Shown one piece after another: positions 28,510 to 37,104 of a stretch of DNA of 64,000 bases. This DNA is from Streptomyces clavuligerus. GTDB lineage: Bacteria > Actinomycetota > Actinomycetes > Streptomycetales > Streptomycetaceae. The position numbers and the translations under genes are program-made. The notes under the pieces are model-generated. The model searched no databases. It saw only the letters and a program-made list of their open reading frames with translations, and was not told where the DNA came from. The first letter of the stretch is position 1, and each line of letters opens with the position of its first letter. The stretch covers positions 4,278,001 to 4,342,000 of the forward strand of contig NZ_CP027858.1 of NCBI RefSeq assembly GCF_005519465.1, given 5' to 3'.

Positions 28510-28791
28510 ATGAACCGCAGTGAGCTGGTGGCCGCGCTGGCCGACCGCGCCGAGGTGACCCGCAAGGACGCCGACGCCGTGCTGGCAGCCCTCGCCGAGA
28601 CCGTCGGAGAGATCGTCGCCAAGGGCGACGAGAAGGTCACCATCCCCGGCTTCCTGACCTTCGAGCGCACCCACCGTGCCGCTCGCACCGCGCGCAACCC
28701 GCAGACCGGCGACCCGATCCAGATCCCGGCGGGCTACAGCGTGAAGGTTTCCGCTGGGTCGAAGCTGAAGGAAGCGGCGAAGGGCAAGTAA
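28510..28791 (+). CDS. hupA: Nucleoid protein HU
   Basis: A 93-aa histone-like DNA-binding protein that dimerises and bends DNA. The full HU fold is present: MNRSELVAALADRAEVTRKDADAVLAA helices, the GFLTFERTHRAARTARNPQTG arm region and the PAGYSVKVSAGSKLKEA end. It lacks the long Lys/Ala-rich tail of the second Streptomyces HU (HupS), so it corresponds to the vegetative form. ATG 28510 follows GGGAGTAAGAAC. Codon choice and an unusually long upstream region fit a highly expressed, regulated gene. A terminator hairpin follows 54 nt downstream. Confidence 0.96.
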   Translation: MNRSELVAALADRAEVTRKDADAVLAALAETVGEIVAKGDEKVTIPGFLTFERTHRAARTARNPQTGDPIQIPAGYSVKVSAGSKLKEAAKGK

Positions 28792-28845
28792 GCTCCTCGG
28801 CCGGACCCGCGGGGACACCCCCGGGTTCTCCACTCGGCACCACCA

Positions 28846-28875
28846 GGGCGGCCGTCCCCACCGGGACGGCCGCCC
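28846..28875 (+). terminator. Terminator hairpin after the HU gene
   Basis: Perfect 13-bp stem (GGGCGGCCGTCCC with GGGACGGCCGCCC) over a CACC loop, in the 204-nt space between convergent hupA and murA. It can act for both directions. Confidence 0.8.
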
Positions 28876-28995
28876 TCGCCGTGCCCGGGGCTCCCCGCCG
28901 TGCCGCGCCCCTGAGGCCCGTGGACATGCCACCGCCCCGGACCGTCGGAACGGGCCGGGGCGGGGACAGCGGCCGGGAGGCGGCTCAGGCGCGGC

Positions 28996-30333
28996 TCAGA
29001 GGCCGGAGCCGGGCAGTTCTACCTTGGCCCCCAGGTCCACCAGCTTCGCCATGAAGTTCTCGTAGCCGCGGTTGATCAGGTCGATGCCGTGCACCCGGGA
29101 GGTGCCCTGCGCCGCCAGCGCCGCGATCAGATACGAGAAGCCGCCCCGCAGGTCCGGGATGACCAGATCGGCGCCCTGGAGCTTCGTCGGGCCCGACACG
29201 ACGGCCGAGTGCAGGAAGTTGCGCTGGCCGAAGCGGCAGTCCGAGCCGCCCAGGCACTCGCGGTAGAGCTGGATGTGCGCGCCCATCTGGTTGAGCGCGG
29301 AGGTGAAGCCGAGCCGGGACTCGTAGACCGTCTCATGGACGATGGAGAGCCCCGCCGCCTGCGTCAGCGCGACCACCAGCGGCTGCTGCCAGTCGGTCTG
29401 GAAACCGGGGTGGACGTCCGTCTCCAGGGCTATCGCGTTCAGCGAGCCGCCGGGGTGCCAGAAGCGGATGCCCTCGTCGTCGATCTCGAACGCGCCGCCG
29501 ACCTTGCGGTAGGTGTTGAGGAAGGTCATCATCGAGCGCTGCTGGGCGCCGCGCACATAGATGTTGCCCTCGGTGGCCAGCGCGGCCGAGGCCCAGGACG
29601 CCGCCTCCAGCCGGTCCGGCAGCGCCCGGTGGGTGTAGCCGGAGAGCCGGTCGACACCGGTGATCCGGATCGTCCGGTCCGTCTGGATCGAGATGATCGC
29701 GCCCATCTTCTGGAGCACGCAGATCAGATCCTCGATCTCCGGCTCCACGGCGGCGTTGGACAGCTCGGTGACACCCTCGGCGAGCACCGCCGTCAGCAGC
29801 ACCTGCTCGGTCGAGCCGACCGAGGGGTACGGCAGCCGGATCTTGCAGCCGCGCAGCCGCTGCGGGGCCTCCAGGTACTGGCCGTCGTCCCGCTTCTCGA
29901 TGCGCGCGCCGAACTGCCGCAGCACATCGAAGTGGAAGTCGATCGGCCGGCCGCCGATGTCGCAGCCGCCGAGCCCGGGGATGAACGCGTGGCCGAGCCG
30001 GTGCAGCAGCGGGCCGCAGAAGAGGATCGGGATGCGCGAGGAACCGGCGTGGGCGTCGATGTCGGCGATGTTGGCGCTCTCGACATGGGTCGGGTCGAGC
30101 ACCAGCTCGCCCGGCTCCTCGCCCGGCCGGACGGTCACACCGTGGAGCTGGAGCAGCCCGCGCACGACCCGCACATCGCGGATGTCGGGCACATTGCGCA
30201 GCCTGCTGGGCTCGCTGCCGAGCAGAGCGGCGACCATGGCCTTCGGGACCAGGTTCTTGGCGCCGCGAACACGGATCTCGCCCTCCAGCGGGGTTCCGCC
30301 ATGGACAAGCAGTACATCGTCTGTGCCGGTCAT
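28996..30333 (-). CDS. murA: UDP-N-acetylglucosamine 1-carboxyvinyltransferase MurA
   Basis: First committed enzyme of peptidoglycan synthesis: transfers enolpyruvate from PEP to UDP-GlcNAc in the cytoplasm. The 445-aa product has Lys26-Asn27 in RGAKNLVPK for PEP binding, and Cys124 in GGCDIGGRPIDFH at the position attacked by fosfomycin, so the usual Cys-to-Asp resistance change is absent. The C-terminal half contains the TDWQQP and LRGGFSYLIAALAA motifs. ATG 30333 precedes MTGTDDVLLV. It lies convergent to hupA and divergent from the YqgE gene. Streptomyces often have a second murA elsewhere. Confidence 0.95.
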   Translation of the reverse strand: MTGTDDVLLVHGGTPLEGEIRVRGAKNLVPKAMVAALLGSEPSRLRNVPDIRDVRVVRGLLQLHGVTVRPGEEPGELVLDPTHVESANIADIDAHAGSSRIPILFCGPLLHRLGHAFIPGLGGCDIGGRPIDFHFDVLRQFGARIEKRDDGQYLEAPQRLRGCKIRLPYPSVGSTEQVLLTAVLAEGVTELSNAAVEPEIEDLICVLQKMGAIISIQTDRTIRITGVDRLSGYTHRALPDRLEAASWASAALATEGNIYVRGAQQRSMMTFLNTYRKVGGAFEIDDEGIRFWHPGGSLNAIALETDVHPGFQTDWQQPLVVALTQAAGLSIVHETVYESRLGFTSALNQMGAHIQLYRECLGGSDCRFGQRNFLHSAVVSGPTKLQGADLVIPDLRGGFSYLIAALAAQGTSRVHGIDLINRGYENFMAKLVDLGAKVELPGSGL

Positions 30334-30589
30334 GAATCTCGCGTTCCGGAGGGTGTCCCCCCAGCGGAGCGAGGGGGAGTCGGGCAGGGGATCAGAGAAA
30401 AGGGTAAAGGGCCGCAGGCCCTGTCCTCACAGGGCGAGGAGCCTGTGTGACGTCATGAAACGGCTACAGCACGCTGGGTTCACGGCAGTTTGCGGAGTGT
30501 CACCTTCCGGATGGCCTCGGCGGCCCCGTTGAGCTGCGCCGCGGGGACGGCCGCCGGTCGGCCCCCGCGGCGGGCGAAGATGCGGGATC

Positions 30590-31159
30590 ATGTCTCGCAT
30601 GACCGAGGTGTCCTCGCTCACAGGGCGGCTGCTCGTCGCCACACCCGCCCTCGCGGACCCGAATTTCGACCGCGCGGTCGTCCTGCTGCTCGACCACGAC
30701 GACGAGGGCACCCTCGGCGTGGTGCTCAACAGACCCACGCCGGTGGGGGTCGCCGACATCCTGGAGTCCTGGGCGGCGCTCGCCGGGGAGCCCGGTGTGG
30801 TCTTCCAGGGCGGACCGGTCTCGCTCGACTCCGCGCTCGGCGTCGCCGTCATCCCCGGTGACGAGGGCCCGATCGGCTGGCGCCGGGTGTACGGGGCGAT
30901 CGGCCTGGTGGATCTGGAGACCCCGCCCGAACTGCTGGGCGCGGCCCTCGGCTCGCTGCGCATCTTCGCCGGGTACGCGGGCTGGGGCCCGGGCCAGCTC
31001 GAAGCCGAACTGGAGGAGGGCGCCTGGTACGTCGTGGACTCCGAGCCCGGTGATGTCTCCTCGCCGAAGCCGGAGAACCTGTGGCGGGCGGTGCTCCGGC
31101 GGCAGCGCAGCGAGCTGGCGATGTTCGCGACCTACCCCGACGACCCGTCCCTCAACTGA
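30590..31159 (+). CDS. YqgE/AlgH family protein
   Basis: A 189-aa cytoplasmic protein of the UPF0301 family. The family core is complete: LTGRLLVATPALADPNFDRAVVLLLDH, GVVLNRPT, FQGGPVS and the GYAGWGPGQLEAEL motif. The biochemical role is unknown; structures exist, and in other bacteria the gene neighbours a Holliday-junction resolvase or alginate regulation genes. ATG 30590 is used; ATG 30599 three codons later is equally possible. The neighbours here do not suggest a pathway. Confidence 0.9.
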   Translation: MSRMTEVSSLTGRLLVATPALADPNFDRAVVLLLDHDDEGTLGVVLNRPTPVGVADILESWAALAGEPGVVFQGGPVSLDSALGVAVIPGDEGPIGWRRVYGAIGLVDLETPPELLGAALGSLRIFAGYAGWGPGQLEAELEEGAWYVVDSEPGDVSSPKPENLWRAVLRRQRSELAMFATYPDDPSLN

Positions 31160-31210
31160 CCCTCCCCCTTGCCGCCGAGCCGCCCTCCGGCCCGGGTACC
31201 CTTGGAGGTC

Positions 31211-31495
31211 ATGAGCACTCTTGGTGAGCCCGAGCGCGGGACAGGGACGGGAACCCTCGTAGAGCCGACGCCGCAGGTGTCGCACGGCGACGGCGATCAC
31301 GAGCGCTTCGCCCACTATGTCCAGAAGGACAAGATCATGGCGAGCGCCCTCGACGGCACTCCCGTGGTCGCCCTGTGCGGAAAGGTCTGGGTGCCGGGGC
31401 GCGATCCCAAGAAGTACCCGGTCTGCCCGCTCTGCAAGGAGATCTACGACTCGATGGGTCCCGGCGGCGGCAAGGACAAGGGCAAGGACGGCTAG
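31211..31495 (+). CDS. DUF3039 family small protein
   Basis: A 94-aa actinobacterial protein of unknown function. The N-terminal 25 residues are Gly/Thr-rich, then comes the conserved core HERFAHYVQKDKIMASAL, VALCGKVWVPGRDPKKYPVC and PLCKEIYD, followed by a Gly/Lys tail. The Cys pattern (C in ALCGK and CPLC) suggests a zinc site. TACCCT at 31197-31202 ends 8 nt before ATG 31211, so the mRNA may be leaderless. A perfect hairpin terminator follows. Confidence 0.88.
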   Translation: MSTLGEPERGTGTGTLVEPTPQVSHGDGDHERFAHYVQKDKIMASALDGTPVVALCGKVWVPGRDPKKYPVCPLCKEIYDSMGPGGGKDKGKDG

Positions 31496-31542
31496 GCCCC
31501 AGGCCCTGCCCGGCCGGGAGTGCCCGGCCCCGTACCCCGGTG

Positions 31543-31578
31543 ACGGCCCGGGACGCGCGATCGCGCGTCCCGGGCCGT
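31543..31578 (+). terminator. Terminator after the DUF3039 gene
   Basis: Perfect palindrome of 36 nt (18-nt arms, beginning ACGGCCCGGGACGCGC) followed by TTCGTGCTTTCC. The centre must open as a small loop. It lies 48 nt after the stop codon and insulates the next operon. Confidence 0.85.
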
Positions 31579-31686
31579 TTCGTGCTTTCCGCGCCCGTTC
31601 CGTACCCGTGCGCTCACATGGGGTTCCCCCGGACCGGTGAGCGTTGCACAGGATGCGTCGCCCGGTCACAGAGTGGTTGAGATCTC

Positions 31687-31715
31687 TTGTCGCGGCTGAG
31701 TGGCACCTCTAGTTT
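31687..31715 (+). promoter_or_regulatory. Promoter of the sugar ABC/GH20 operon
   Basis: TTGTCG (31687-31692), a 17-nt spacer and TAGTTT (31710-31715) match the principal sigma consensus well. The start would be near 31722, giving a leader of about 60 nt that contains two inverted repeats. Confidence 0.75.
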
Positions 31716-31732
31716 CTTCCCTGTTGTGCAGT

Positions 31733-31760
31733 ACGAAACGTTCGTTGCAGATGCTGCAAC
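31733..31760. promoter_or_regulatory. Two adjoining inverted repeats: candidate repressor operators
   Basis: ACGAA-ACG-TTCGT (31733-31745) overlaps by two bases a second perfect repeat GTTGCAG-ATG-CTGCAAC (31744-31760). Both lie just downstream of the predicted start of transcription, a road-block position. The first resembles LacI-family sites (GAAACGTTTC type). The DasR consensus (TGGTCTAGACCA) is not present, so control by GlcNAc through DasR is not supported here. Confidence 0.6.
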
Positions 31761-31782
31761 AGCTACGCGTAGGGGACCTCGC

Positions 31783-33087
31783 ATGAAGCTCAGCTCCCGT
31801 ATCGCCGCATCCCTCTCGGCACTGGCGCTGGCGGGCCTCACCGCCACCGCGTGTGCCCCTCAGACCTCGGACAACAGCGCCGACAAGGACGAGAAGTCCG
31901 GAACCCTGCGGGTCTGGCTGTTCCAGGAGGTCAACAACGACCCCAAGAAGAAGGCCGTGGACGCGGCCGTGGCCGCCTTCACCCAGCAGCACAAGGACGC
32001 CCGGGTCGAGGTCGAGTACATCCCGGTCGAGACCCGCGCCCAGCGCATCAAGGCCGCCTTCAACGACCCCAAGAGCGCGCCCGACCTGGTCGAGTACGGC
32101 AATACCGACACCGCCGGCTATGTGAAGGACGGCGGACTCGCCGACATCACCGGAGAGTTCAACGCCTGGGGCGAGGCGAAGAACGCCGACCCCACCGCCG
32201 TCCAGGGCGTCACCGTCGACGGCAAGATCTACGGCGCGCCCCTCTTCGTCGGGGTCCGTGCCCTCTACTACCGCACCGACGTCTTCAAGGAACTGGGCCT
32301 CAAACCGCCCAGCACCCAGGACGAGCTGATCTCCACCGCCAAGAAGATCCGCAAGGAGAAGCCCGAGCTGTACGGCATGGCCGTCGGCGGCGCCTACACC
32401 TATGGCGCGATGCCCTTCGTCTGGGCCCACGGCGGCGACCTGGCCGAGGGCGCCTCCGGCTCCTACCGGGCGACGATCGACAGCCCGGCCGCACAGAAGG
32501 GCGTCGCCGCCTACACCTCGCTCTTCGGCGACGACAACTGCCCGGCCGCCAAGTGCGCGGCCATGACCGGCAACGCGGTCGTCACCGCCTTCGCGTCCGG
32601 CAAGGCGGCCATGGCCGTCGGCGGTGACTTCAGCCACCAGGCCGTCGAGGCGGGCGCGGTCAAGGGCAAGTACGCCGTCGTTCCGCTGCCCGGCCTCAAG
32701 AAGGGCGAGATCGCCCCGGCCTTCGCGGGCGGAAACAATCTCGGCGTGCTGAAGAGCAGCTCCCACCGCACCCTCGCCATCGACCTGCTCCAGCGGCTCG
32801 CGGGCAAGGAGAACCAGCGCGCGCTCTTCGACGCCATGGGCTTCCTGCCCACCTACAGCGATGTCCGCCAGGAGGTCGCCGCGAAGGAGCCGTTCCTCGG
32901 GCCCTTCGTGCAGACGCTCGGCGCGGGCGCCAAATTCGTCCCCGCCTCGCCCGGCTGGGGCCAGATCGACGCCTCCCAGGTGCTCCCGACCATGTTCCAG
33001 GAGATCGTCAGCGGCAAGAAGGACGTCGCGAAGGCGTCCGCCGACGCGGCGAAGAAGATGGACACGGCATTCCGCGACGCGGGCTGA
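31783..33087 (+). CDS. Sugar ABC transporter substrate-binding lipoprotein
   Basis: A 434-aa family 1 solute-binding protein. ATG 31783 with AGGGG 8 nt upstream starts a signal peptide (RIAASLSALALAGLTATAC) with lipid Cys at 24, though the residues before Cys (ATA) are a weak lipobox. The mature part begins GTLRVWLFQEVNNDPKKKAVD and carries the motif QQHKDARVEVEYIP, as in binders of oligosaccharides such as chitobiose, GlcNAc or trehalose. Two permeases and a GH20 hexosaminidase follow in the same operon, so the cargo is probably a beta-linked amino-sugar oligosaccharide (inference). No ATPase is encoded; Streptomyces normally share the ATPase MsiK. Confidence 0.93.
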   Translation: MKLSSRIAASLSALALAGLTATACAPQTSDNSADKDEKSGTLRVWLFQEVNNDPKKKAVDAAVAAFTQQHKDARVEVEYIPVETRAQRIKAAFNDPKSAPDLVEYGNTDTAGYVKDGGLADITGEFNAWGEAKNADPTAVQGVTVDGKIYGAPLFVGVRALYYRTDVFKELGLKPPSTQDELISTAKKIRKEKPELYGMAVGGAYTYGAMPFVWAHGGDLAEGASGSYRATIDSPAAQKGVAAYTSLFGDDNCPAAKCAAMTGNAVVTAFASGKAAMAVGGDFSHQAVEAGAVKGKYAVVPLPGLKKGEIAPAFAGGNNLGVLKSSSHRTLAIDLLQRLAGKENQRALFDAMGFLPTYSDVRQEVAAKEPFLGPFVQTLGAGAKFVPASPGWGQIDASQVLPTMFQEIVSGKKDVAKASADAAKKMDTAFRDAG

Positions 33088-33091
33088 CGGT

Positions 33092-34126
33092 ATGAAGCAC
33101 TCCACGACAGACACCGGCCCCGGCGCATCCGGCGGCCCGTCCGGCACGGACACCGTGCCGGACGGGGCCGCCCCGCCGCCCGCCGCACCCACGCCGTCCT
33201 CGTCGCCCTCGGCCTCCTCGTCCTCCCCGGGGGACCGCCGCTCCGCGCGGCGCGGCGGACGCTGGACCCCCTGGCTCTATCTGGTGCCCGCCCTGGTCGT
33301 CCTCGCCGGACTGCTGGTCTACCCGATCTACCAGCTCGGCCTGATCTCCTTCCTCGAATACACCCAGGCCCAGGTCAGCGGGGGCGAGCCCACCACCTTC
33401 AAGGGACTGGACAACTACCGGACGCTGTTCGCCGACGAACAGTTCTGGCAGGTCCTCCTGGCGACGGTGGTGTTCGCCGCGGCCTGTGTGATCGCCACCC
33501 TCGCCGTCGGGTGCGCGCTCGCCGTGCTGCTCACCCGGATCAGGGCGGTGCCCCGGCTCGCCCTGATGATGGCCGCGCTCGGCGCCTGGGCCACCCCGGC
33601 CGTCACCGGCTCCACCGTCTGGGTCTTTCTCTTCGACCCCGACTACGGCCCGGTCAACCGGCTCCTGGGGCTCGGCGACCACTCCTGGACCTATGACCGC
33701 TTCAGCGCGTTCGCCCTGGTCCTCTTCGAGGTCGTCTGGTGCTCGTTCCCGTTCGTCATGGTGACGGTGTACGCGGGCATCCGGGCCATCCCGGCCGAGG
33801 TGCTGGAGGCCGCCGCGCTGGACGGCGCGTCCCAGTGGCGCATCTGGCGCTCGATCACCGCCCCGATGCTCCGGCCCATCCTCGTCGTCGTCACCATTCA
33901 GTCGATCATCTGGGACTTCAAGGTCTTCACCCAGATCTATGTCATGACCAACGGCGGAGGCATCGCGGGACAGAACCTCGTCCTCAATGTGTACGCGTAC
34001 CAGAAGGCGTTCGCGTCCTCCCAGTACAGCCTGGGGTCCGCGATCGGTGTGGTCATGCTGCTGATTCTGCTGGCCGTCACCCTCGTCTATCTGCGCCTGC
34101 TGCGACGCCAGGGAGAAGAACTGTGA
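33092..34126 (+). CDS. Sugar ABC transporter permease (MalF-type)
   Basis: A 344-aa inner-membrane permease with six predicted membrane segments starting at about residue 63 (WLYLVPALVVLAGLLVYPIYQL). The EAA loop that docks the ATPase is visible as EVLEAAALDGASQWRIWRSITAPML. ATG 33092 is 4 nt after the binding-protein stop, so translation is coupled. The first 60 residues are a Pro/Ser-rich soluble tail typical of Streptomyces MalF-like proteins. The stop codon overlaps the next permease start. Confidence 0.93.
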   Translation: MKHSTTDTGPGASGGPSGTDTVPDGAAPPPAAPTPSSSPSASSSSPGDRRSARRGGRWTPWLYLVPALVVLAGLLVYPIYQLGLISFLEYTQAQVSGGEPTTFKGLDNYRTLFADEQFWQVLLATVVFAAACVIATLAVGCALAVLLTRIRAVPRLALMMAALGAWATPAVTGSTVWVFLFDPDYGPVNRLLGLGDHSWTYDRFSAFALVLFEVVWCSFPFVMVTVYAGIRAIPAEVLEAAALDGASQWRIWRSITAPMLRPILVVVTIQSIIWDFKVFTQIYVMTNGGGIAGQNLVLNVYAYQKAFASSQYSLGSAIGVVMLLILLAVTLVYLRLLRRQGEEL

Positions 34127-34989
34127 GCACCCCCAGCCGTCCCGGCCGAACCGGTCCGCTCCGCCTCCGCCGTCCCTGGCGGCTCGCGGCCGAGGCGTCC
34201 GCCCTGCTCGTCGCCGCCGTGGTGGCCTTCCCGCTCTACTGGATGGTGCTTTCCGCGGTCAAACCGGCGGGTGAGATCCAGTCGACCGAGGCCCGCCCCT
34301 GGACGTTGAATCCGACGCTGGATTCCTTCCGGCGCGTCTTCGAGCAGCAGGACTTCGGACGCTATTTCCTCAACAGTCTGTTCGTCGCGACGGTGGTCGT
34401 GGTGGCGTCGGCGCTGATCGCCTTTCTGGCGGCCACCGCCGTCACCCGATTCCGTTTCAAGTTCCGCACGACCCTGCTGATCATGTTCCTCGTGGCCCAG
34501 ATGGTGCCCATCGAGGCGCTGACCATTCCGCTCTTCTTCCTGATGCGGGACGCCGGACAGCTCAATACCCTCTGGTCGCTCATCCTGCCGCACATCGCCT
34601 TCTCGCTCCCCTTCGCCATCTGGATGCTCAGGGGATTTGTGAAGGCGGTTCCCGAGGCGCTGGAGGAAGCCGCCTACATCGACGGCGCGAGCCGTACCCG
34701 TTTCCTCTGGCAGATCCTCTTCCCGCTGGTCCTCCCCGGTCTCGTGGCGACGAGCGTCTTCTCCTTCATCTCGACCTGGAACGACTTCCTCTTCGCCAAG
34801 TCGTTCATCATCAGCGACACCTCGCAGCAGACCCTGCCGATGGCGCTGTTGGTCTTCTTCAAACCCGATGAGAACGACTGGGGAGGAATCATGGCGGGCT
34901 CCACCATCATGACGATCCCCGTGCTCGTCTTCTTCGTCCTCGTGCAGCGGCGGCTCGTCTCGGGCCTGGGCGGCGCCGTCAAGGACTGA
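34123..34989 (+). CDS. Sugar ABC transporter permease (MalG-type)
   Basis: A 288-aa inner-membrane permease, partner of the preceding one. GTG 34123 overlaps the upstream stop (GTGA) and has GGGAGAAGAACT in front. Six membrane segments are visible, and the EAA motif reads EALEEAAYIDGASRTRFLWQILFPL. The end QRRLVSGLGGAVKD is the typical C-terminus of this family. Together with the binding protein and a shared ATPase it would form a complete importer. Confidence 0.93.
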   Translation: MSTPSRPGRTGPLRLRRPWRLAAEASALLVAAVVAFPLYWMVLSAVKPAGEIQSTEARPWTLNPTLDSFRRVFEQQDFGRYFLNSLFVATVVVVASALIAFLAATAVTRFRFKFRTTLLIMFLVAQMVPIEALTIPLFFLMRDAGQLNTLWSLILPHIAFSLPFAIWMLRGFVKAVPEALEEAAYIDGASRTRFLWQILFPLVLPGLVATSVFSFISTWNDFLFAKSFIISDTSQQTLPMALLVFFKPDENDWGGIMAGSTIMTIPVLVFFVLVQRRLVSGLGGAVKD

Positions 34990-35110
34990 GCAGCACCGGA
35001 ATCCGGGAAAAGACGGTCCCGCGCGCTCCCGCCGGAAAACGACCCGAGATCATATCGAGCATCACCGACATGAAGAACACCACGAAAGAACGCCATGAAG
35101 GGTGGCTGCC

Positions 35111-36808
35111 ATGACTGCTGACGGGAACCCTCCGGATCGCCTTCCGGAGCTGATTCCGGCCCCGCTCTCCGCCGATGCCCACGAGGACGGCGGTTTCACC
35201 CCCGACATCCGGACCACCCTCCACGCGGGAGCGGGCACCGGCACGGCCGAGCGCTGGCTGCGTTCCACCGTCGGGGCGGCGCTCGGGCTGCCGCTGGCGC
35301 CCGCCGCGGAGCCCGGCGGCGAGAACTCCGTCACGCTGCTCATCGACGAGGACGTCCAGAACGTCCAGAACGCAGCGAACGGGGGAGGGCAGGCCGCCGA
35401 GGCGTACCGCCTCACGGTCACCGGCCGGGGCGTCGAGATCCGCGGCGGCGGCCCCGCGGGCGTGTTCTGGGGCGTCCAGTCGCTGCGCCAGCTCCTCGGA
35501 CCGGAGGCGTTCCGCCGCGCCCCGGTCGCCCCCGGCGCCACCCGGACGCTCGCCGCGCGGACCGTCGTGGACGCCCCCCGCCTCGGCTGGCGCGGGGTGA
35601 TGCTCGACGTCGGCCGGCACTTCACCCACAAGACCGACGTGCTGCGCTTCCTCGATCTGATGGCCGCGCACAAGCTCAATGTCTTCCACTTCCATCTCAC
35701 CGACGACCAGGGCTGGCGCATCGAGATCAAGCGCTATCCGAAACTGACCGAGGTCGGTGCCTGGCGGACGCGGAGCAAGTGGGGACACCGCTACTCCGAA
35801 CTGTGGGACGAGAAGCCGCACGGCGGCTACTACACCCAGGACGACATCCGCGAGATCGTCGCCTACGCCGCCGAGCGGCACATCCGGGTCGTCCCCGAGA
35901 TCGATCTCCCCGGCCACTCGCAGGCCGCCATCGCCGCCTACCCGGAGCTGGGCAACACCGATGTCGTCGACACCGCGTCGCTCACCCCCTGGGACAACTG
36001 GGGGGTCTCCCCGAACGTCCTGGCGCCCACCGAGCACACCCTGCGCTTCTACGAGGGCGTGCTCGAAGAGGTCCTCGACCTCTTCCCCGCCGCGACGTCC
36101 CCGTTCATCCACATGGGGGGCGACGAGTGCCCCAAGGACCAGTGGAAGGCGTCCCCGGCGGCCCAGGCCCGGATCGCCGAACTCGGCCTGGCCGACGAGG
36201 ACGAACTCCAGTCCTGGTTCATCCGCCACTTCGATACCTGGCTCGCCGCGCGCGGCCGTCGCCTGATCGGCTGGGACGAGATCCTGGAGGGCGGGCTCGC
36301 CCCCGGCGCCACCGTCTCCTCCTGGCGCGGCTACGCGGGCGGCATCGCCGCCGCCGAAGCGGGACACGATGTGGTGATGTGTCCCGAGCAGCAGGTCTAT
36401 CTGGACTTCCGTCAGGACGGCGGCCCGGACGAGCCGATGCCCATCGGGTACATCCGCACCCTGGAGGACGTCTATCGGTTCGAGCCGGTTCCACCCGGTC
36501 TGTCGCCCGAGGCGGCGGCCCATGTCCTCGGCACCCAGGCCAATGTCTGGACCGAGGTCATGCACGACCGCTCCCGGGTCGACTACCAGGTCTTCCCGCG
36601 GCTCGTCGCCTTCGCCGAAGTCGCCTGGTCCGCGCTGCCGCCGTCCGGGGAACGCGACTACGCGGACTTCTCCCGGCGGATGGCCGTCCACTACCGGCGG
36701 CTGGACGCCCTGGGTGTCGACTACCGGCCCCCCGGCGGCCCCCTGCCCTGGCAGAAGCGGCCCGGTGTGGCCGGGTTCCCACGGGAGGGCGCGCCTCCGA
36801 ACGTGTGA
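35111..36808 (+). CDS. Beta-N-acetylhexosaminidase, glycoside hydrolase family 20
   Basis: A 565-aa enzyme that removes terminal beta-GlcNAc/GalNAc residues by substrate-assisted catalysis. ATG 35111 is chosen because GAAGGGTGG lies 6 nt upstream; an in-frame GTG at 35102 is the alternative. There is no signal peptide, so it probably works in the cytoplasm on oligosaccharides brought in by the transporter encoded just upstream. The GH20 N-terminal subdomain covers about 10-150 and the barrel begins RLGWRGVMLDVGRHFT. The catalytic pair Asp338-Glu339 is in HMGGDECP, with WGHRYSEL and LGTQANVWTE lining the site. The gap of 121 nt after the permease gene has no obvious terminator, so one operon is likely. 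Confidence 0.95.
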   Translation: MTADGNPPDRLPELIPAPLSADAHEDGGFTPDIRTTLHAGAGTGTAERWLRSTVGAALGLPLAPAAEPGGENSVTLLIDEDVQNVQNAANGGGQAAEAYRLTVTGRGVEIRGGGPAGVFWGVQSLRQLLGPEAFRRAPVAPGATRTLAARTVVDAPRLGWRGVMLDVGRHFTHKTDVLRFLDLMAAHKLNVFHFHLTDDQGWRIEIKRYPKLTEVGAWRTRSKWGHRYSELWDEKPHGGYYTQDDIREIVAYAAERHIRVVPEIDLPGHSQAAIAAYPELGNTDVVDTASLTPWDNWGVSPNVLAPTEHTLRFYEGVLEEVLDLFPAATSPFIHMGGDECPKDQWKASPAAQARIAELGLADEDELQSWFIRHFDTWLAARGRRLIGWDEILEGGLAPGATVSSWRGYAGGIAAAEAGHDVVMCPEQQVYLDFRQDGGPDEPMPIGYIRTLEDVYRFEPVPPGLSPEAAAHVLGTQANVWTEVMHDRSRVDYQVFPRLVAFAEVAWSALPPSGERDYADFSRRMAVHYRRLDALGVDYRPPGGPLPWQKRPGVAGFPREGAPPNV

Positions 36809-36955
36809 GCCGGTGGCCAAGGCCGTGTCCACCGCCCCGGACTCTGGGACGGTGGACCGGTCATGAGGAACAAGCCGCACAACACCGTCAACGCCCTTGA
36901 AGCCAGGCATTGCACCTGTCATGCCCAAGAGATGGCAAAACGGGTCGTCACTACA

Positions 36956-36988
36956 GCAAGGACGCATCCGACGCGGATGCGTCCTTGC
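36956..36988. terminator. Hairpin after the GH20 gene
   Basis: Perfect 15-bp stem (GCAAGGACGCATCCG with its complement) over a 3-nt loop ACG, 147 nt after the GH20 stop and 116 nt before the next gene. The surrounding 36880-36960 is lower in GC and includes GATGGCAAAACGGG. Most likely it ends the sugar operon; an attenuator role for the following genes is possible. Confidence 0.65.
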
Positions 36989-37104
36989 CGGACCCTCGCG
37001 CCGGTGCGTCCGGAAGATGTGCCAGAGTTGCCCCGTCCGGCCTGTGAGCACGTACGGTACGGCAACACAGGCGGGATGGCCGGACACCGGGAAGGGGCCG
37101 CTGG

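Noticed and set aside
28996..30333. Fosfomycin-resistant MurA
   Set aside because: The drug-target Cys (residue 124 in GGCDIGG) is present, so no intrinsic resistance is predicted from this residue.
31690..31722. DasR (dre) site before the sugar operon
   Set aside because: AGTGG and CTAG occur nearby but not as the TGGTCTAGACCA palindrome; arms and spacing do not match.
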